A stretch of DNA of 64,000 bases from the NCBI RefSeq assembly GCF_037622515.1, contig NZ_JBBJCN010000002.1, forward strand, positions 1 through 64,000, in the 5' to 3' direction. Under the pieces are notes generated by a model. That model was not told the origin of the DNA and did no database searches. It saw only the letters and a list, made by a program, of their open reading frames with translations. This stretch comes from Paradesertivirga superstes. Its GTDB lineage: Bacteria > Bacteroidota > Bacteroidia > Sphingobacteriales > Sphingobacteriaceae. This document shows, piece by piece, positions 44,748 to 54,853 of this stretch; the first letter of the stretch is position 1, and every line of letters starts with the position of its first letter. The translations under genes and the position numbers were made by a program.

Positions 44748-45659
44748 ATGAGGTTTGATGTAACTATTTTAGGCAGCAGCTCTGCAACACCCATATATAA
44801 CCGTAATCCCAGTTCCCAACTTTTAAATATCAATGAGCGACACTTTCTGATAGATTGTGGCGAGGGCACGCAAGTGCAGCTAATCAGAAATAATATAAAA
44901 GCTCAGCGAATTGACCATATTTTAATCAGCCATTTACATGGCGATCATTACCTTGGATTAATTGGATTATTATCATCTCTGCATTTAAATGGCAGAGTAA
45001 AACCTTTGTATTTATATGGTCCTCCAGAACTCATGGAGATTTTGGATATTCAATTTAAATACTCACAAACACAACTCAGGTATCCCCTTGTTTTTCATCC
45101 TACCCAGGTTAATCATCCGGAGAAAATTTTTGAAAACAGTGATGTAATCATCGAAACCTTCGTTCTGGATCACCGCATCCCCTGTACAGGCTTTAAATTT
45201 ATTCAAAAGAAACGTTCAAGGAAGATTATAAAAGAAGTATTTGATAAACTGAAAATACCTATTGACTTAATACCGGAGTTGAAAAAAGGGGCGGGTTTCA
45301 CAGATAAGAAGGGGAGAGTTTATTCTGCAGATGAACTGACAACTGCTCCTCCTGAACCAAAAAGCTATGCTTATTGCTCGGATACAATTTGCAGCTGGAC
45401 ATACTTAGAAAACATAAGAGGAGTTGACACTTTATATCATGAAGCTACTTTCATGAATGATATGCTCAGCAGAGCCATTGAAACATTTCATACAACTTCT
45501 TTGCAGGCAGGTGAAATTGCTGTTAAGGCTGGTGTTAAACAATTACTTTTAGGCCATTTCTCTGCACGTTACCGTGAGCTTGAACCCTTACTTGAAGAAT
45601 GCAAAACTGTATTTGCTAATTCAAAATTAGCTATCGAAGGACAAACCTTCGATATCTAA
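44748..45659 (+). CDS. rnz: Ribonuclease Z
   Basis: A 303-residue tRNA 3'-processing endonuclease of the metallo-beta-lactamase fold. The zinc motif SHLHGDHYLG (His62, His64, Asp66, His67), the exosite-like segment around residues 150-200, and YCSDTIC ... YHEATF ... GHFSARY are all as in RNase Z. It removes 3' trailers from tRNA precursors. Convergent with the MCE gene across a 32-base gap. Confidence 0.94.
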   Translation: MRFDVTILGSSSATPIYNRNPSSQLLNINERHFLIDCGEGTQVQLIRNNIKAQRIDHILISHLHGDHYLGLIGLLSSLHLNGRVKPLYLYGPPELMEILDIQFKYSQTQLRYPLVFHPTQVNHPEKIFENSDVIIETFVLDHRIPCTGFKFIQKKRSRKIIKEVFDKLKIPIDLIPELKKGAGFTDKKGRVYSADELTTAPPEPKSYAYCSDTICSWTYLENIRGVDTLYHEATFMNDMLSRAIETFHTTSLQAGEIAVKAGVKQLLLGHFSARYRELEPLLEECKTVFANSKLAIEGQTFDI

Positions 45660-45691
45660 CCCTCAATATTTTCTTTAAAAATTATATTTAA

Positions 45692-46636
45692 CTAATCTTT
45701 TCGGCCCCCAAATACTGAAAAGCTCACATAACGCTTAGGATTGGCTTTCAAGTCTATCATCAATTTATCAAGATTTGAAGAAGCGTTATTCAGGTTGTTA
45801 TAAAGGCCTTCATCATTGATCAGTTGCCCCAGAGAGCCTTGTCCGCTATTGACTTTATTAATAGCTGCCTGCATATCTGCTACTGCCTTATCGGCATTTT
45901 TGATAGTGTTTTCGAAATTAGAACGCGCCAACTGGTCGCTAACCTTTTCAAGATTAGACATTACCATATTGATTCTTTTATTATTGTCTTTGAAATTTGC
46001 GGAAACTGATTCAAGATTACCCATAATAATTGCAATACGGGCGCCTTCCATACCCACAAGATTATCAACTCTCCTGGTAGTTCCTTCAAGTGTTTCGAGT
46101 GTTCTGGCGATACTTGCAAAGCTTTTATTAAAGTTCTGTTGAAATTCGGGACTAATCGTATTATTAACCGAAGTTAGAACAGAATCCAGCCTTCCAATAA
46201 TTTGTTCCGCTTTTTTTTGTATGGGCTCTACCTGCTCCATAATATTTTTCTCAGAGTTCGCGCGGAGTGTATCTCCATCAACAGCATAGATTTTACTGTT
46301 TCCCAATTCAAAAACAATAGCTTTCCCACCAAGCAGATCAGTACTTTCTAATCTCGCGATAGTATTTTTAGGAATTTCGTAGTCCGGATTAATTTTAAAC
46401 TGTGCTAAAATTGTCCCATTCGGCTGGAGTGTCAAATCAGAAACTCTTCCAATCTGATATCCGTTAACCAGAACAGGTTTTGAAATCGTTAAACCGTCAA
46501 CACTTTTATAAGTAGCGTAAAACTCACTCTCACTGGAAAAAACGTTATTCCCTTTTAGAAAGCTGTAACCTAATACTAATATTGTTATAGCGACTGCGGC
46601 AAGGATACCGACTTTTGTTTCGTTTGATATTTTCAA
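45692..46636 (-). CDS. MCE/MlaD-family lipid transport protein
   Basis: A 314-residue protein with one N-terminal membrane anchor (VGILAAVAITILVLGYSFLK), an MCE domain at about 35-115 (FYATYKSVDGLTISKPVLVN, GYQIGRVSDLTL, LESTDLLGGKAIVFELG) and a long helical C-terminal part with coiled-coil character (about 130-290). Such proteins form periplasmic hexamers that carry lipids between membranes. The partner ATPase and permease are not in the window. It lies 31 bases downstream of the amidase gene and is probably co-transcribed with it. Confidence 0.9.
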   Translation of the reverse strand: MKISNETKVGILAAVAITILVLGYSFLKGNNVFSSESEFYATYKSVDGLTISKPVLVNGYQIGRVSDLTLQPNGTILAQFKINPDYEIPKNTIARLESTDLLGGKAIVFELGNSKIYAVDGDTLRANSEKNIMEQVEPIQKKAEQIIGRLDSVLTSVNNTISPEFQQNFNKSFASIARTLETLEGTTRRVDNLVGMEGARIAIIMGNLESVSANFKDNNKRINMVMSNLEKVSDQLARSNFENTIKNADKAVADMQAAINKVNSGQGSLGQLINDEGLYNNLNNASSNLDKLMIDLKANPKRYVSFSVFGGRKD

Positions 46637-46667
46637 AGCTAACCTGATTTTTAAGAGGGTAAAGATA

Positions 46668-47513
46668 CTATTGTATTTCTACTTGTTTCTTATATGTTTG
46701 AATTGCTTTTAACAAACAACTTACAATTTCGTTTTGACCATAGTCAGAAGTTATATATTCCTCTTCCTGCGGGCTGCTGATAAAACCAATCTCTGTTAGC
46801 ACAGCGGGCATACCTGCCTTCGCCAGAACCGCTAAACTTTGCTCTTTTACACCTCTGTCGATTCTACCGGTTGCAACATACTCTTTCTGCATCAAAGTCG
46901 CCAAACGAATACTCTGATCTCTGAATTGGTTTTTCATTAAAGAAAAGATGATAATACTTTCAGGGTCATTCGGATCGAACCCTCCGTAGTTATCTTTATA
47001 ATCTTTTTCAAGCAGAAGTGAGGCATTTTCATGAAGAGCAGCATCCTGCTGTCCAAGTCTGTTAAAACCAGAAACTAAAGTCTCGGTACCGCGAACGGAA
47101 CTTCTGTTCCTCATACTTGACGGCATAGAATTGCAGTGAATGGAAATAAACAGGTCTGCCTTCAATTTATTCGCCAATCCAATTCTTTCATAAAGGGGAA
47201 TAAATACATCCTCTGTTCTGGTATAAATCACCTTAATGTCGGGGAGGGTTTCTTCAATACTTTTTCCAAGTCTAAGAGCAACCTGCAGCGCAACATCTTT
47301 CTCACGGGCGATTAAACCACGTGTACTTCCATCGTGACCTCCATGACCCGCATCAATTACAATAGTTTTTATCCTGAAAGGAGGCAAGTCTATCTTAGTT
47401 GAATACGAATAAAAGGGTATTAGTAACACTGCCAGAAAAGCAGACACACCTGTTTTCAAACTACTCTTTCCTTCACTTAATTTTCTAAAACTCATTTTTA
47501 CTGATGAAAACAT
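46668..47513 (-). CDS. N-acetylmuramoyl-L-alanine amidase (Amidase_3), copy 1
   Basis: A 281-residue peptidoglycan amidase that removes stem peptides from N-acetylmuramic acid. The zinc ligands and catalytic residues are intact: DAGHGGHDG, Glu in AREKDVALQ, SIHCNSMPSS and LTEIGFISSPQEEEY. The N-terminus has one hydrophobic segment (TGVSAFLAVLLIPFYSYS) acting as signal or anchor. It lies 21 bases after a clear paralogue in the same orientation. Expected in the periplasm. Confidence 0.92.
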   Translation of the reverse strand: MFSSVKMSFRKLSEGKSSLKTGVSAFLAVLLIPFYSYSTKIDLPPFRIKTIVIDAGHGGHDGSTRGLIAREKDVALQVALRLGKSIEETLPDIKVIYTRTEDVFIPLYERIGLANKLKADLFISIHCNSMPSSMRNRSSVRGTETLVSGFNRLGQQDAALHENASLLLEKDYKDNYGGFDPNDPESIIIFSLMKNQFRDQSIRLATLMQKEYVATGRIDRGVKEQSLAVLAKAGMPAVLTEIGFISSPQEEEYITSDYGQNEIVSCLLKAIQTYKKQVEIQ

Positions 47514-47534
47514 ATTATTAAAAAACGATTTCTG

Positions 47535-48344
47535 TTAACGCAATTCCGCCTGTGATTTGAAATTTTTGATGGCTGCCACAATATTTCTTACAATTTCATT
47601 CTGACCAGATTCAGAATTAATATATTTTTCCTCTTCAGGACTGCTGATAAAGCCAATTTCAGTCAATACCGCCGGCATTCCAGCTCGCTGTAAAATAAGA
47701 ATATTTTGCTCTTTTACCCCCCGGTCAACCCTTCCTGAGCCTATATATTCATTTTGTATGAGCTTGGCCAGCTTTATACTCTGATCCCTGAACTGATTTT
47801 TCATTAACGAAAAAATAATCATACTTTCAGGATCTCTGGGGTCATAACCGCCGTATTTACTTTTATAATCTTTTTCTAATAAGATATCAGCATTCTCTCT
47901 GAGAGCTACATCCTGCTCATCAATTCTCCCGAATCCGGCGACAAAGGTTTCCACCCCTTTAATACCAGCGCGGTTTGTTTTTGATGATGGCATGGAATTA
48001 CAATGAACGGAAATAAACAGATCAGCCTTTGCCCGGTTTGCCAGGTTTGTTCTGTTTTCATTAGGTACAAAAATATCAGATGTACGTGTATATAAAACCC
48101 TTACATCAGGGAAGTTTTTTGTAATCTCTTTTCCTAAACGCATGGCAACCTGTAAGGTTACCTTTTTCTCTGTAGAATATTTCCCTAGAGCGCCTACTGC
48201 TTTCCCTCCGTGTCCTGCGTCAATTACAATTGTTTTTATACGATATTGGTTAACGGAAGGGTTATTACTGAATGATAATAGCAGCAGAGATGTTAAAAAA
48301 GTTAAAAATCCAATTTGCAATCTTCTCAATGGGTTTATTTTCAT
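47535..48344 (-). CDS. N-acetylmuramoyl-L-alanine amidase (Amidase_3), copy 2
   Basis: A 269-residue paralogue of the next gene downstream, with all zinc and catalytic residues (DAGHGGKAV, Glu in STEKKVTLQ, SVHCNSMPSS, LTEIGFISSPEEEKY). The ATG at 48344 gives a compact signal sequence (MKINPLRRLQIGFLTFLTSL). ATGs at 48368 and 48386 would add 8 or 14 residues and leave almost no space to the divergent lptD gene. The two amidases share long identical stretches such as FSLMKNQFRDQSI, a local duplication. Confidence 0.9.
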   Translation of the reverse strand: MKINPLRRLQIGFLTFLTSLLLLSFSNNPSVNQYRIKTIVIDAGHGGKAVGALGKYSTEKKVTLQVAMRLGKEITKNFPDVRVLYTRTSDIFVPNENRTNLANRAKADLFISVHCNSMPSSKTNRAGIKGVETFVAGFGRIDEQDVALRENADILLEKDYKSKYGGYDPRDPESMIIFSLMKNQFRDQSIKLAKLIQNEYIGSGRVDRGVKEQNILILQRAGMPAVLTEIGFISSPEEEKYINSESGQNEIVRNIVAAIKNFKSQAELR

Positions 48345-48394
48345 TAATTTTGAAATCTCATTTGTCATTGCAAAAATAATATTCATTATCAAAT

Positions 48395-51034
48395 TTGAAA
48401 TTTATCAAAAAGTTTTTTGTGAGAACCCTGTTTTTGATTTTAGTACTATTATCAAGCTTTGATATCTATGCTCAGCAAAGACCTCAAACTCCTGATAAAT
48501 CCAAACTCATTACTCCTAAAGCGGATTCTTTAGGTATAACGGATACTTTGGGAAAAAATTCTAAAACAACAACAGGATTAAATTCAGAAATTCATTACAG
48601 TGCCGATGACTCCATCAAATTCAGCATTGATGGCAATATAGTTTACTTATATGGCAATGCACGAATATCTTATGAAGAGATGGAATTATCTTCCAGTTTT
48701 ATCCGTCTGGATCAAACCAGGAAACTTCTATTTGCCAGCGGCCGAAAAAATAAATATTCGGTGTACAAGGGCCGTCCTATAATTAAACAAGGCTCAGAAC
48801 CTCCTGTTACAGCAGATTCTTTGACCTTTAATTTTTCCAGTAAGCGTGCGTTATCTTATGGTTCGCTTACCGAAGTGGAAGGGGGGTACATTCAGGCAAG
48901 TAAGTTCAAAAAGAACGAATTCGACGAAGGCTTTTTCAAAAACGGGATCTACAGCACCTGTAGCTTGCCAGAGCCTTATACCCATTTTGGTATTCATATT
49001 ACCAGGGGAATTGTAACAGAAAAACAAGTAATCAGCGGACCTGCTTACCTGGTCATCGAACATGTCCCCTTGCCTGTAGCGCTACCTTTTGGCTTTTTTC
49101 CTAAAACGAATAAAAGGGCATCAGGCTTGTTGTTTCCCACTTTTGGAGAAGATTCCAACCGTGGATTTTTCATGAGAGGACTGGGCTGGTACTTCGGGAT
49201 AAATGACTATTGGGATGCTGAAGTGAGAGGGTCTCTGTACAGTAAATTATCCTACGAAACGAATCTGTTAGCCAGGTATCGTAAAAATTATAAATATAAC
49301 GGCGGATTAAATCTAAGTTATGCTTCTTTAAGAAATGGCAATGGAATCGAGGGAACACCGGGAGCGAAGCCAACTACAAGTTTCAATATCCAATGGACTC
49401 ATTCGCAAAGCGCAGAAGCAAACCCGGGAACAAGTTTTTCGGCAAATGTAAATGTGGGAACCAGCTCCTATTTCAGAGATACCCGTGTTGCCGGCGACAG
49501 AATAGAGCAGGCCACAAATAATAGTATATCCTCAGGAATAAGCTATCAAAAAACATTTGCGAATAACCTGTTTAATTTTGGTGCTACATTACGACATAAT
49601 CAGGATCTCACCCGGCGCCTCGTTACTTTGGATTTACCAACATTTAACCTTGGTATGGCTACCTTAAATCCCTTTGAAAATAAAAACAGCTTAGGTAATC
49701 CTAAATGGTATGAAAGAATTTCGGTGGGATACAGCATGCAGGGCGCAAATTCCATTAACGGTGTCCGCGAAGATTCTTTATTTAAAAAATCAACATTAAA
49801 GCAATTTAAAAACGGAATTCAGCACAGTGTGCCTGTAAGTATGTCATTTAATGTATTGAAATATTTCCAGTTTAGTTCCGGTATCAGTTATGGTGAGCGC
49901 TGGACTTTGCAAACGATCAGGAAACGTTACGATCAAAACCTTCCCGGTAATATTCGGATTGATACCATTCAAGGTTTTAAAAGGAATTATAACTATTCTA
50001 TAAATGGAGGCCTCAATACCAAATTATACGGGATGATGCAATTCAAAAAAGGAAATCTGGTAGCCATTCGTCACGTTATGACGCCGAGTTTTGGGTTCTC
50101 CTACGTTCCCGACTTTAGCGGTGATAATTTTGGATTTTATAGAAAGATTTCTGGTCTTCCCTCAACTCTTCCCAATGATAGTCAGCTCAATAATCGCTAT
50201 TCTATATTTGAACAATCGCCGGGCGGAGGGCCGGGTCAGGGGCGTTCTGCAAGTATGAGTTTTGCATTCGAAAATAATGTGGAGGCTAAGGTTAAATCAA
50301 AAAGCGATACAACATCCGCTTATCAAAAGATACCTATTATTCAGGGTTTGACCTTTAACGGGAATTATGACTTTACAGCTAAGGGATATAATAAATTATC
50401 AATTATATCTTTTGGTGGCCGTACAGCTTTTTTCAAACAAAAACTTGGTATCTCTTTTCAGGGAAGCCTGGATCCATATAGCTTAGATAGTGTAGGGGCC
50501 CGTCAAGGATACCTCTTTAAAGAAGGTCGCTTAGCAAGATTAGCCAGTTTTTCATTCTCCACAGGATTTAATTTAAATCCAAGTGCTTTTAAAAGAAGGC
50601 AGGAAAATTTAACCAACCAGCAAAATAATCCAAATACAACCCAACAACAACAGCAAGATATATCTGAAATTTTAAGAAACCCTTATGGCTTTGTGGATTT
50701 TAGTATACCATGGAATTTAAGTGCATCATACAGCTTTTTCTTCTCTAATAATGGCCTGGTAAAAAGCATCACAAACAACTTAAATTTTAACGGCGATTTT
50801 AGTGTAACCCCGAAATGGAAAGTAAGCTATCAGTCAGGCTGGGATTTCAGAGCAAATAAGTTCAGCACAACTTCTCTTGCTATTAATCGTGATCTTCATT
50901 GCTGGGATCTCGCATTTAGCTGGGTCCCCTTCGGATTATATAAAAGTTATAGTGTAGATTTGCGTGTAAGGGCATCAATACTTCAGGATTTGAAATTAAG
51001 CCGGAGGAGCCCTTATAGCGGTGGATTCTATTAA
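48395..51034 (+). CDS. LptD-like outer-membrane LPS assembly protein
   Basis: An 879-residue outer-membrane protein. Signal peptide (FVRTLFLILVLLSSFDIYAQ), then an OstA/LptA-like periplasmic domain (about 65-170: HYSADDSIKFSIDGNIVYLY, GNARISYEEMELSSSFIRLD) and a large beta-barrel (about 200-879). A conserved LptD core is readable (GFFPKTNKRASGLLFPTFGE). It inserts lipopolysaccharide into the outer leaflet. The frame opens with TTG at 48395; GTG at 48419 is another option. It is divergent from the amidases, and its last base overlaps the start of cinA. Confidence 0.82.
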   Translation: MKFIKKFFVRTLFLILVLLSSFDIYAQQRPQTPDKSKLITPKADSLGITDTLGKNSKTTTGLNSEIHYSADDSIKFSIDGNIVYLYGNARISYEEMELSSSFIRLDQTRKLLFASGRKNKYSVYKGRPIIKQGSEPPVTADSLTFNFSSKRALSYGSLTEVEGGYIQASKFKKNEFDEGFFKNGIYSTCSLPEPYTHFGIHITRGIVTEKQVISGPAYLVIEHVPLPVALPFGFFPKTNKRASGLLFPTFGEDSNRGFFMRGLGWYFGINDYWDAEVRGSLYSKLSYETNLLARYRKNYKYNGGLNLSYASLRNGNGIEGTPGAKPTTSFNIQWTHSQSAEANPGTSFSANVNVGTSSYFRDTRVAGDRIEQATNNSISSGISYQKTFANNLFNFGATLRHNQDLTRRLVTLDLPTFNLGMATLNPFENKNSLGNPKWYERISVGYSMQGANSINGVREDSLFKKSTLKQFKNGIQHSVPVSMSFNVLKYFQFSSGISYGERWTLQTIRKRYDQNLPGNIRIDTIQGFKRNYNYSINGGLNTKLYGMMQFKKGNLVAIRHVMTPSFGFSYVPDFSGDNFGFYRKISGLPSTLPNDSQLNNRYSIFEQSPGGGPGQGRSASMSFAFENNVEAKVKSKSDTTSAYQKIPIIQGLTFNGNYDFTAKGYNKLSIISFGGRTAFFKQKLGISFQGSLDPYSLDSVGARQGYLFKEGRLARLASFSFSTGFNLNPSAFKRRQENLTNQQNNPNTTQQQQQDISEILRNPYGFVDFSIPWNLSASYSFFFSNNGLVKSITNNLNFNGDFSVTPKWKVSYQSGWDFRANKFSTTSLAINRDLHCWDLAFSWVPFGLYKSYSVDLRVRASILQDLKLSRRSPYSGGFY

Positions 51035-52284
51035 TGATATTAGCTGAAATAATAACCATTGGCGATGAGATTCTTATTGGCCAGATTGTAGACACAAATT
51101 CTGCGTGGATTGCCCAGAAACTGAATGAGGCAGGCATTCGCGTTAAGCAGATCACTTCCGTTTCTGACGATAAAACACATATTATTGAAGCGCTGAACTC
51201 TGCTTCAAAACGGGCCCAGGTGATTATACTAACCGGTGGATTAGGTCCTACAAAAGACGATATCACTAAAACCACTTTAGCCGAATTTTTCAATGTGGGC
51301 TTTAAAAGGGATGAGGCGACGTTACAGAACGTTACCAAAATCTTCGAACGTTTTAAGCGACCTTTACTGGATGTAAATATCCGACAGGCAGATGTTCCAG
51401 AAAATTGCAGTGTATTGTTAAATAAAAACGGAACAGCACCTGGTATGTGGTTTAACTCACAGGATATTATATATATATCTATTCCCGGCGTTCCTTTTGA
51501 AATGATGTACCTGGTTGAAGAAGAAGTGCTGCCTCGCTTAAAGAAACAATTTCTGTTAGATGCTATCGTTCATCGTACGATCTTGACCGCGGGCTTAGGA
51601 GAATCCTTTTTGGCCGAACGAATTGCATCAATAGAAGATTCCTTGCCCTCACATATAAAACTTGCGTATCTTCCGAAACTAGGTCAGGTGAGACTTCGTT
51701 TAAGTGCTTATGGCGGTGATGAAGAATTACTAAAATCACAGATCCAGGTTTATGTTGATCAGATAATTGCCTTACTGGACGAGCATGTGGTAAGCACAGA
51801 AGATGTGCCTTTTGAAAAAGCTGTTTTAGACTTCATGGAAGAAAGAGGATTAACTTTATCTGTCGCCGAAAGTTGTTCGGGAGGTTATCTGTCGCACCTT
51901 TTTACTCAGCATGCGGGTTCAAGCGCAGTTTTTATGGGTGGAGGGGTCACATATTCAAATGAATTAAAAATAAAAATTCTTGATGTATCTGATGATACAC
52001 TAGAGCAATTCGGGGCGGTAAGTGAAGAAACCGTTAGAGAAATGGCTTGCGGGGCTCTTAATAAATTCAATTCAGATTATTCTATCGCCATAAGCGGTAT
52101 CGCTGGACCCGGAGGTGGAACAGATGAAAAACCTGTTGGTACCGTGTGGGTTGCTGTTGCCGGTCAAAAGCGTGTAATAACTAAAAAGTTCTCATTTGGT
52201 AGCCGTCGTTTACAAAATATAGAAAGATCTGCGATAAATGCTTTAATTTTACTTTTCCACATACTTAAAGAAGAACATTGTTAA
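51034..52284 (+). CDS. cinA: CinA-family protein (nicotinamide-nucleotide amidase)
   Basis: A 416-residue protein with an N-terminal MoCF-like domain (about 1-170: AEIITIGDEILIGQIVDTNS, ILTGGLGPTKDDITKTTLAE) and a C-terminal deamidase domain (about 255-412: LSVAESCSGGYLSHLFTQHA, SGIAGPGGGTDEKPVGTVW). The C-terminal domain converts NMN to nicotinate mononucleotide in NAD salvage. The N-terminal one is linked to ADP-ribose pyrophosphatase activity in this family. The ATG shares its first base with the lptD stop codon. Confidence 0.93.
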   Translation: MILAEIITIGDEILIGQIVDTNSAWIAQKLNEAGIRVKQITSVSDDKTHIIEALNSASKRAQVIILTGGLGPTKDDITKTTLAEFFNVGFKRDEATLQNVTKIFERFKRPLLDVNIRQADVPENCSVLLNKNGTAPGMWFNSQDIIYISIPGVPFEMMYLVEEEVLPRLKKQFLLDAIVHRTILTAGLGESFLAERIASIEDSLPSHIKLAYLPKLGQVRLRLSAYGGDEELLKSQIQVYVDQIIALLDEHVVSTEDVPFEKAVLDFMEERGLTLSVAESCSGGYLSHLFTQHAGSSAVFMGGGVTYSNELKIKILDVSDDTLEQFGAVSEETVREMACGALNKFNSDYSIAISGIAGPGGGTDEKPVGTVWVAVAGQKRVITKKFSFGSRRLQNIERSAINALILLFHILKEEHC

Positions 52285-52325
52285 GTCTTAAAAACGTTTA
52301 TTTTTGCTGATTCCTTATAATAAAT

Positions 52326-53660
52326 ATGGCTCAATTTGAACTGATACTTCCTAAAATGGGCGAAAGTGTTGCAGAAGCGACCATTGTAAAATGGTTAAAG
52401 CAACCTGGCGAGCAAATTAAAGAAGATGAAACAGTAGTGGAAATAGCAACCGACAAAGTAGATTCGGAAGTTCCTTCGCCGGTTTCAGGTAAATTTATAA
52501 AGTATTTATTTAAAGAAAATGAAATCGCCAGTGTAGGCGATGTTATTGCTTTAATTGAAATTGAAGACCTGAGTATACCTAAAGCGGCGACAAATAAGCC
52601 GGCGGAAGCTCCCAAACAGACTGTGGAAGTAATTCCAGAAAATAGTAAAGACTTCATCGAAACAATCATTCCAGGAATTGAGCATCTGAATGAGCAACAA
52701 TTTCAACAGCAAACGATAATTCAAAGCAATACATCGAGATTTTATTCTCCACTGGTAAGAAGTATCGCTGCTGAGGAAGGACTTACAAGTGAAGAACTTG
52801 AAAAGATTTCCGGATCGGGTGCAGATGGGCGTGTAACAAAACAGGATATTCTGGAATACGTAGCACAACGATCTTCTGGTCGAATAAAAAAGGCCGTTCC
52901 CTTAGTCGAAAATCAAAGCATTAGTCCTGTTTCAGTAAATGTGGTTTCCGGCAATGATGAAATCATTGAGATGGATAGAATGCGGAAGCTCATTTCCGAA
53001 CACATGATGATGAGCTTACAAACCGCTGCTCATGTTACTTCCTTTGTGGAGTCTGACGTTACTAATTTGGTTAAGTGGAGAGAAAAGAATAAAGCTGCAT
53101 TTGAAAAAAAAATAGGCGAGAAAATTACTTACACTCCCATATTTATACAGGCAGTTGCTAAAGCGATCAGAGATTTTCCAATGATTAATATTTCACTTAA
53201 TGGAACCCAAATCATTAAGAAAAATGATATTAATATTGGCCTGGCAGCCGCCCTTCCTTCGGGTAATTTAATAGTTCCTGTTATTAAAAAGGCCGATCAG
53301 TTAAATCTGGTAGGTTTAACAAAAGCAGTTAACGACCTGGCTGTCAGATCAAGAAATAACAAGCTTCAACCTGATGAAGTAAAAGATGGAACGTTCACTA
53401 TTACCAATATTGGTTCTTTCGGTAATATTATGGGAACTCCGATAATCAATCAGCCACAGGTTGCAATTTTGGCCATAGGAGCTATTCAAAAGAAACCGGC
53501 AGTAATCGAAACTGTACATGGAGATATGATCGGTATCCGTCATAAGATGTATTTATCACTGTCTTATGATCATAGAATAGTTGATGGTGCTTTGGGAGGA
53601 ATGTTCTTAAAGAAAATCAGTGATTATCTCGAGGCCTGGGATATTAATTACGAAATATAG
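52326..53660 (+). CDS. Dihydrolipoamide acyltransferase (E2) of a 2-oxo acid dehydrogenase
   Basis: A 444-residue E2 core protein. Residues ~1-80 are a lipoyl domain with the lipoylated Lys44 (EIATDKVDSEV). A linker and a peripheral-subunit-binding domain follow (about 138-175: YSPLVRSIAAEEGLTSEELE, GSGADGRVTKQDIL). The catalytic domain spans ~205-444 and ends with the acyltransferase motif SYDHRIVDGALGG (His416, Asp420). Branched-chain, 2-oxoglutarate or pyruvate specificity cannot be told here, since no E1 or E3 gene is adjacent. A strong terminator follows. Confidence 0.92.
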   Translation: MAQFELILPKMGESVAEATIVKWLKQPGEQIKEDETVVEIATDKVDSEVPSPVSGKFIKYLFKENEIASVGDVIALIEIEDLSIPKAATNKPAEAPKQTVEVIPENSKDFIETIIPGIEHLNEQQFQQQTIIQSNTSRFYSPLVRSIAAEEGLTSEELEKISGSGADGRVTKQDILEYVAQRSSGRIKKAVPLVENQSISPVSVNVVSGNDEIIEMDRMRKLISEHMMMSLQTAAHVTSFVESDVTNLVKWREKNKAAFEKKIGEKITYTPIFIQAVAKAIRDFPMINISLNGTQIIKKNDINIGLAAALPSGNLIVPVIKKADQLNLVGLTKAVNDLAVRSRNNKLQPDEVKDGTFTITNIGSFGNIMGTPIINQPQVAILAIGAIQKKPAVIETVHGDMIGIRHKMYLSLSYDHRIVDGALGGMFLKKISDYLEAWDINYEI

Positions 53661-53683
53661 CCAGACGACCTTTATAAGATTCA

Positions 53684-53713
53684 GACCTATAAGATTCAAA
53701 AACCTTATAGGTC
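53684..53713 (+). terminator. Rho-independent terminator after the E2 gene
   Basis: GACCTATAAG (53684-53693) pairs perfectly with CTTATAGGTC (53704-53713) around a 10-base loop, followed by TTTTTATTT. It ends the lptD-cinA-E2 run and works in the plus direction only. Confidence 0.85.
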
Positions 53714-53726
53714 TTTTTATTTCCAG

Positions 53727-54785
53727 CTAAAAATCTTTCTGAAATTGAACAGCAGGGCTTTCAATGGAAGAATTTTTCAGAAATTTAATAATTTCATACG
53801 TCAAAATGCCGGTTTCTATCAGGAATCCATCGTGACCATAAAATGAATCAATTTCCAAATATACAGCACCAGGAATTTTTTCAGCTAAAAATTGTTGCTC
53901 GGCAGGGGGGAACAATAAATCGGAACTTATTCCAATCACTAATGTTTTTGCTTCAATTAGTTTTAAGGCATCTGCCACCGAACCTCTGTTACGTCCAACA
54001 TTATGACTGTCCATGGCTTTGCTTAAGTACCAGTAGCTATAGGCATTAAAGCGCTTGACTAATTTATCGCCCTGATAATTTTGGTAAGAGGATGCTTTAA
54101 ATTCATCAGTTTTTTCTGTGGTATCCTCTTTTTGAGAAATTCCATAGGTTTGATAGTTCCGGTAAGATAAAAGAGCAATGCTTCTTGCGGCTTTTAAGCC
54201 TTTACTTCCACCATCAGGAATATTTTCATAAAAACTTGGATCACTTGAAATTGCAAGGCGCTGGCTTTCATTAAACGCTATTCCCCATGGAGAATGGATT
54301 GCGTTGGTAGCCATTAATATTAATTTTTTAATTCGCGCCGGTTCTGTTATTGCCCATTCTACTGCTTGCTGCCCGCCTAACGAACCTCCAATCAGCAGAC
54401 TTATATCATGGATTTCAAGGTGATCTGCTAATAGTTTTTGAACAGCAGCCATATCCCTCACATTAAACGTAGGAAAAGATAAGTAATAAGGCTGATTCGT
54501 TTGAGGATTAATACTTAAGGGGCACGTAGTACCATAATGAGAACCCAAAATATTGGCACAAACAATGAAATAATCTTTTGGATTAAATAAATCATCTTCA
54601 CCAAATAATCCGTTCCACCAATCACACACATCAGAATTCGCTGTCAAAGCATGGCAAACCCAAACAACGTTATCTTTCCTGGCGTTAAGAGTTCCAAAAG
54701 TTTGATACGCAATTTCTAATCCTGAGATCTCAGCTCCGCTTTCAAATTTAAACTTGTTTGTATATATGAATTTTGTTGTGCTCAT
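53727..54785 (-). CDS. metX: Homoserine O-acetyltransferase
   Basis: A 352-residue alpha/beta-hydrolase fold enzyme that acetylates homoserine in methionine synthesis. The nucleophile is Ser135 in LLIGGSLGGQQAVEWA, with the acid and His near the C-terminus (SSDLLFPPAEQ; FYGHDGFLIE). The family motif GSHYGTTCPLSINPQTNQPY is present. The ATG at 54785 is preferred over an in-frame GTG at 54812 that would add 9 residues. A SAM-I riboswitch sits in its leader, which fits feedback control by S-adenosylmethionine. Confidence 0.93.
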   Translation of the reverse strand: MSTTKFIYTNKFKFESGAEISGLEIAYQTFGTLNARKDNVVWVCHALTANSDVCDWWNGLFGEDDLFNPKDYFIVCANILGSHYGTTCPLSINPQTNQPYYLSFPTFNVRDMAAVQKLLADHLEIHDISLLIGGSLGGQQAVEWAITEPARIKKLILMATNAIHSPWGIAFNESQRLAISSDPSFYENIPDGGSKGLKAARSIALLSYRNYQTYGISQKEDTTEKTDEFKASSYQNYQGDKLVKRFNAYSYWYLSKAMDSHNVGRNRGSVADALKLIEAKTLVIGISSDLLFPPAEQQFLAEKIPGAVYLEIDSFYGHDGFLIETGILTYEIIKFLKNSSIESPAVQFQKDF

Positions 54786-54853
54786 GTTTGATAAAATGTA
54801 GAAGCGGTTCACACTTCGGCATTATAAATTTTAGATTAAAATGTATTTTTAGA

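Noticed and set aside
50916..51338. Minus-strand open frame across the lptD/cinA junction
   Set aside because: Both strands cannot be coding here; lptD and cinA have clear family motifs, while this frame has none.
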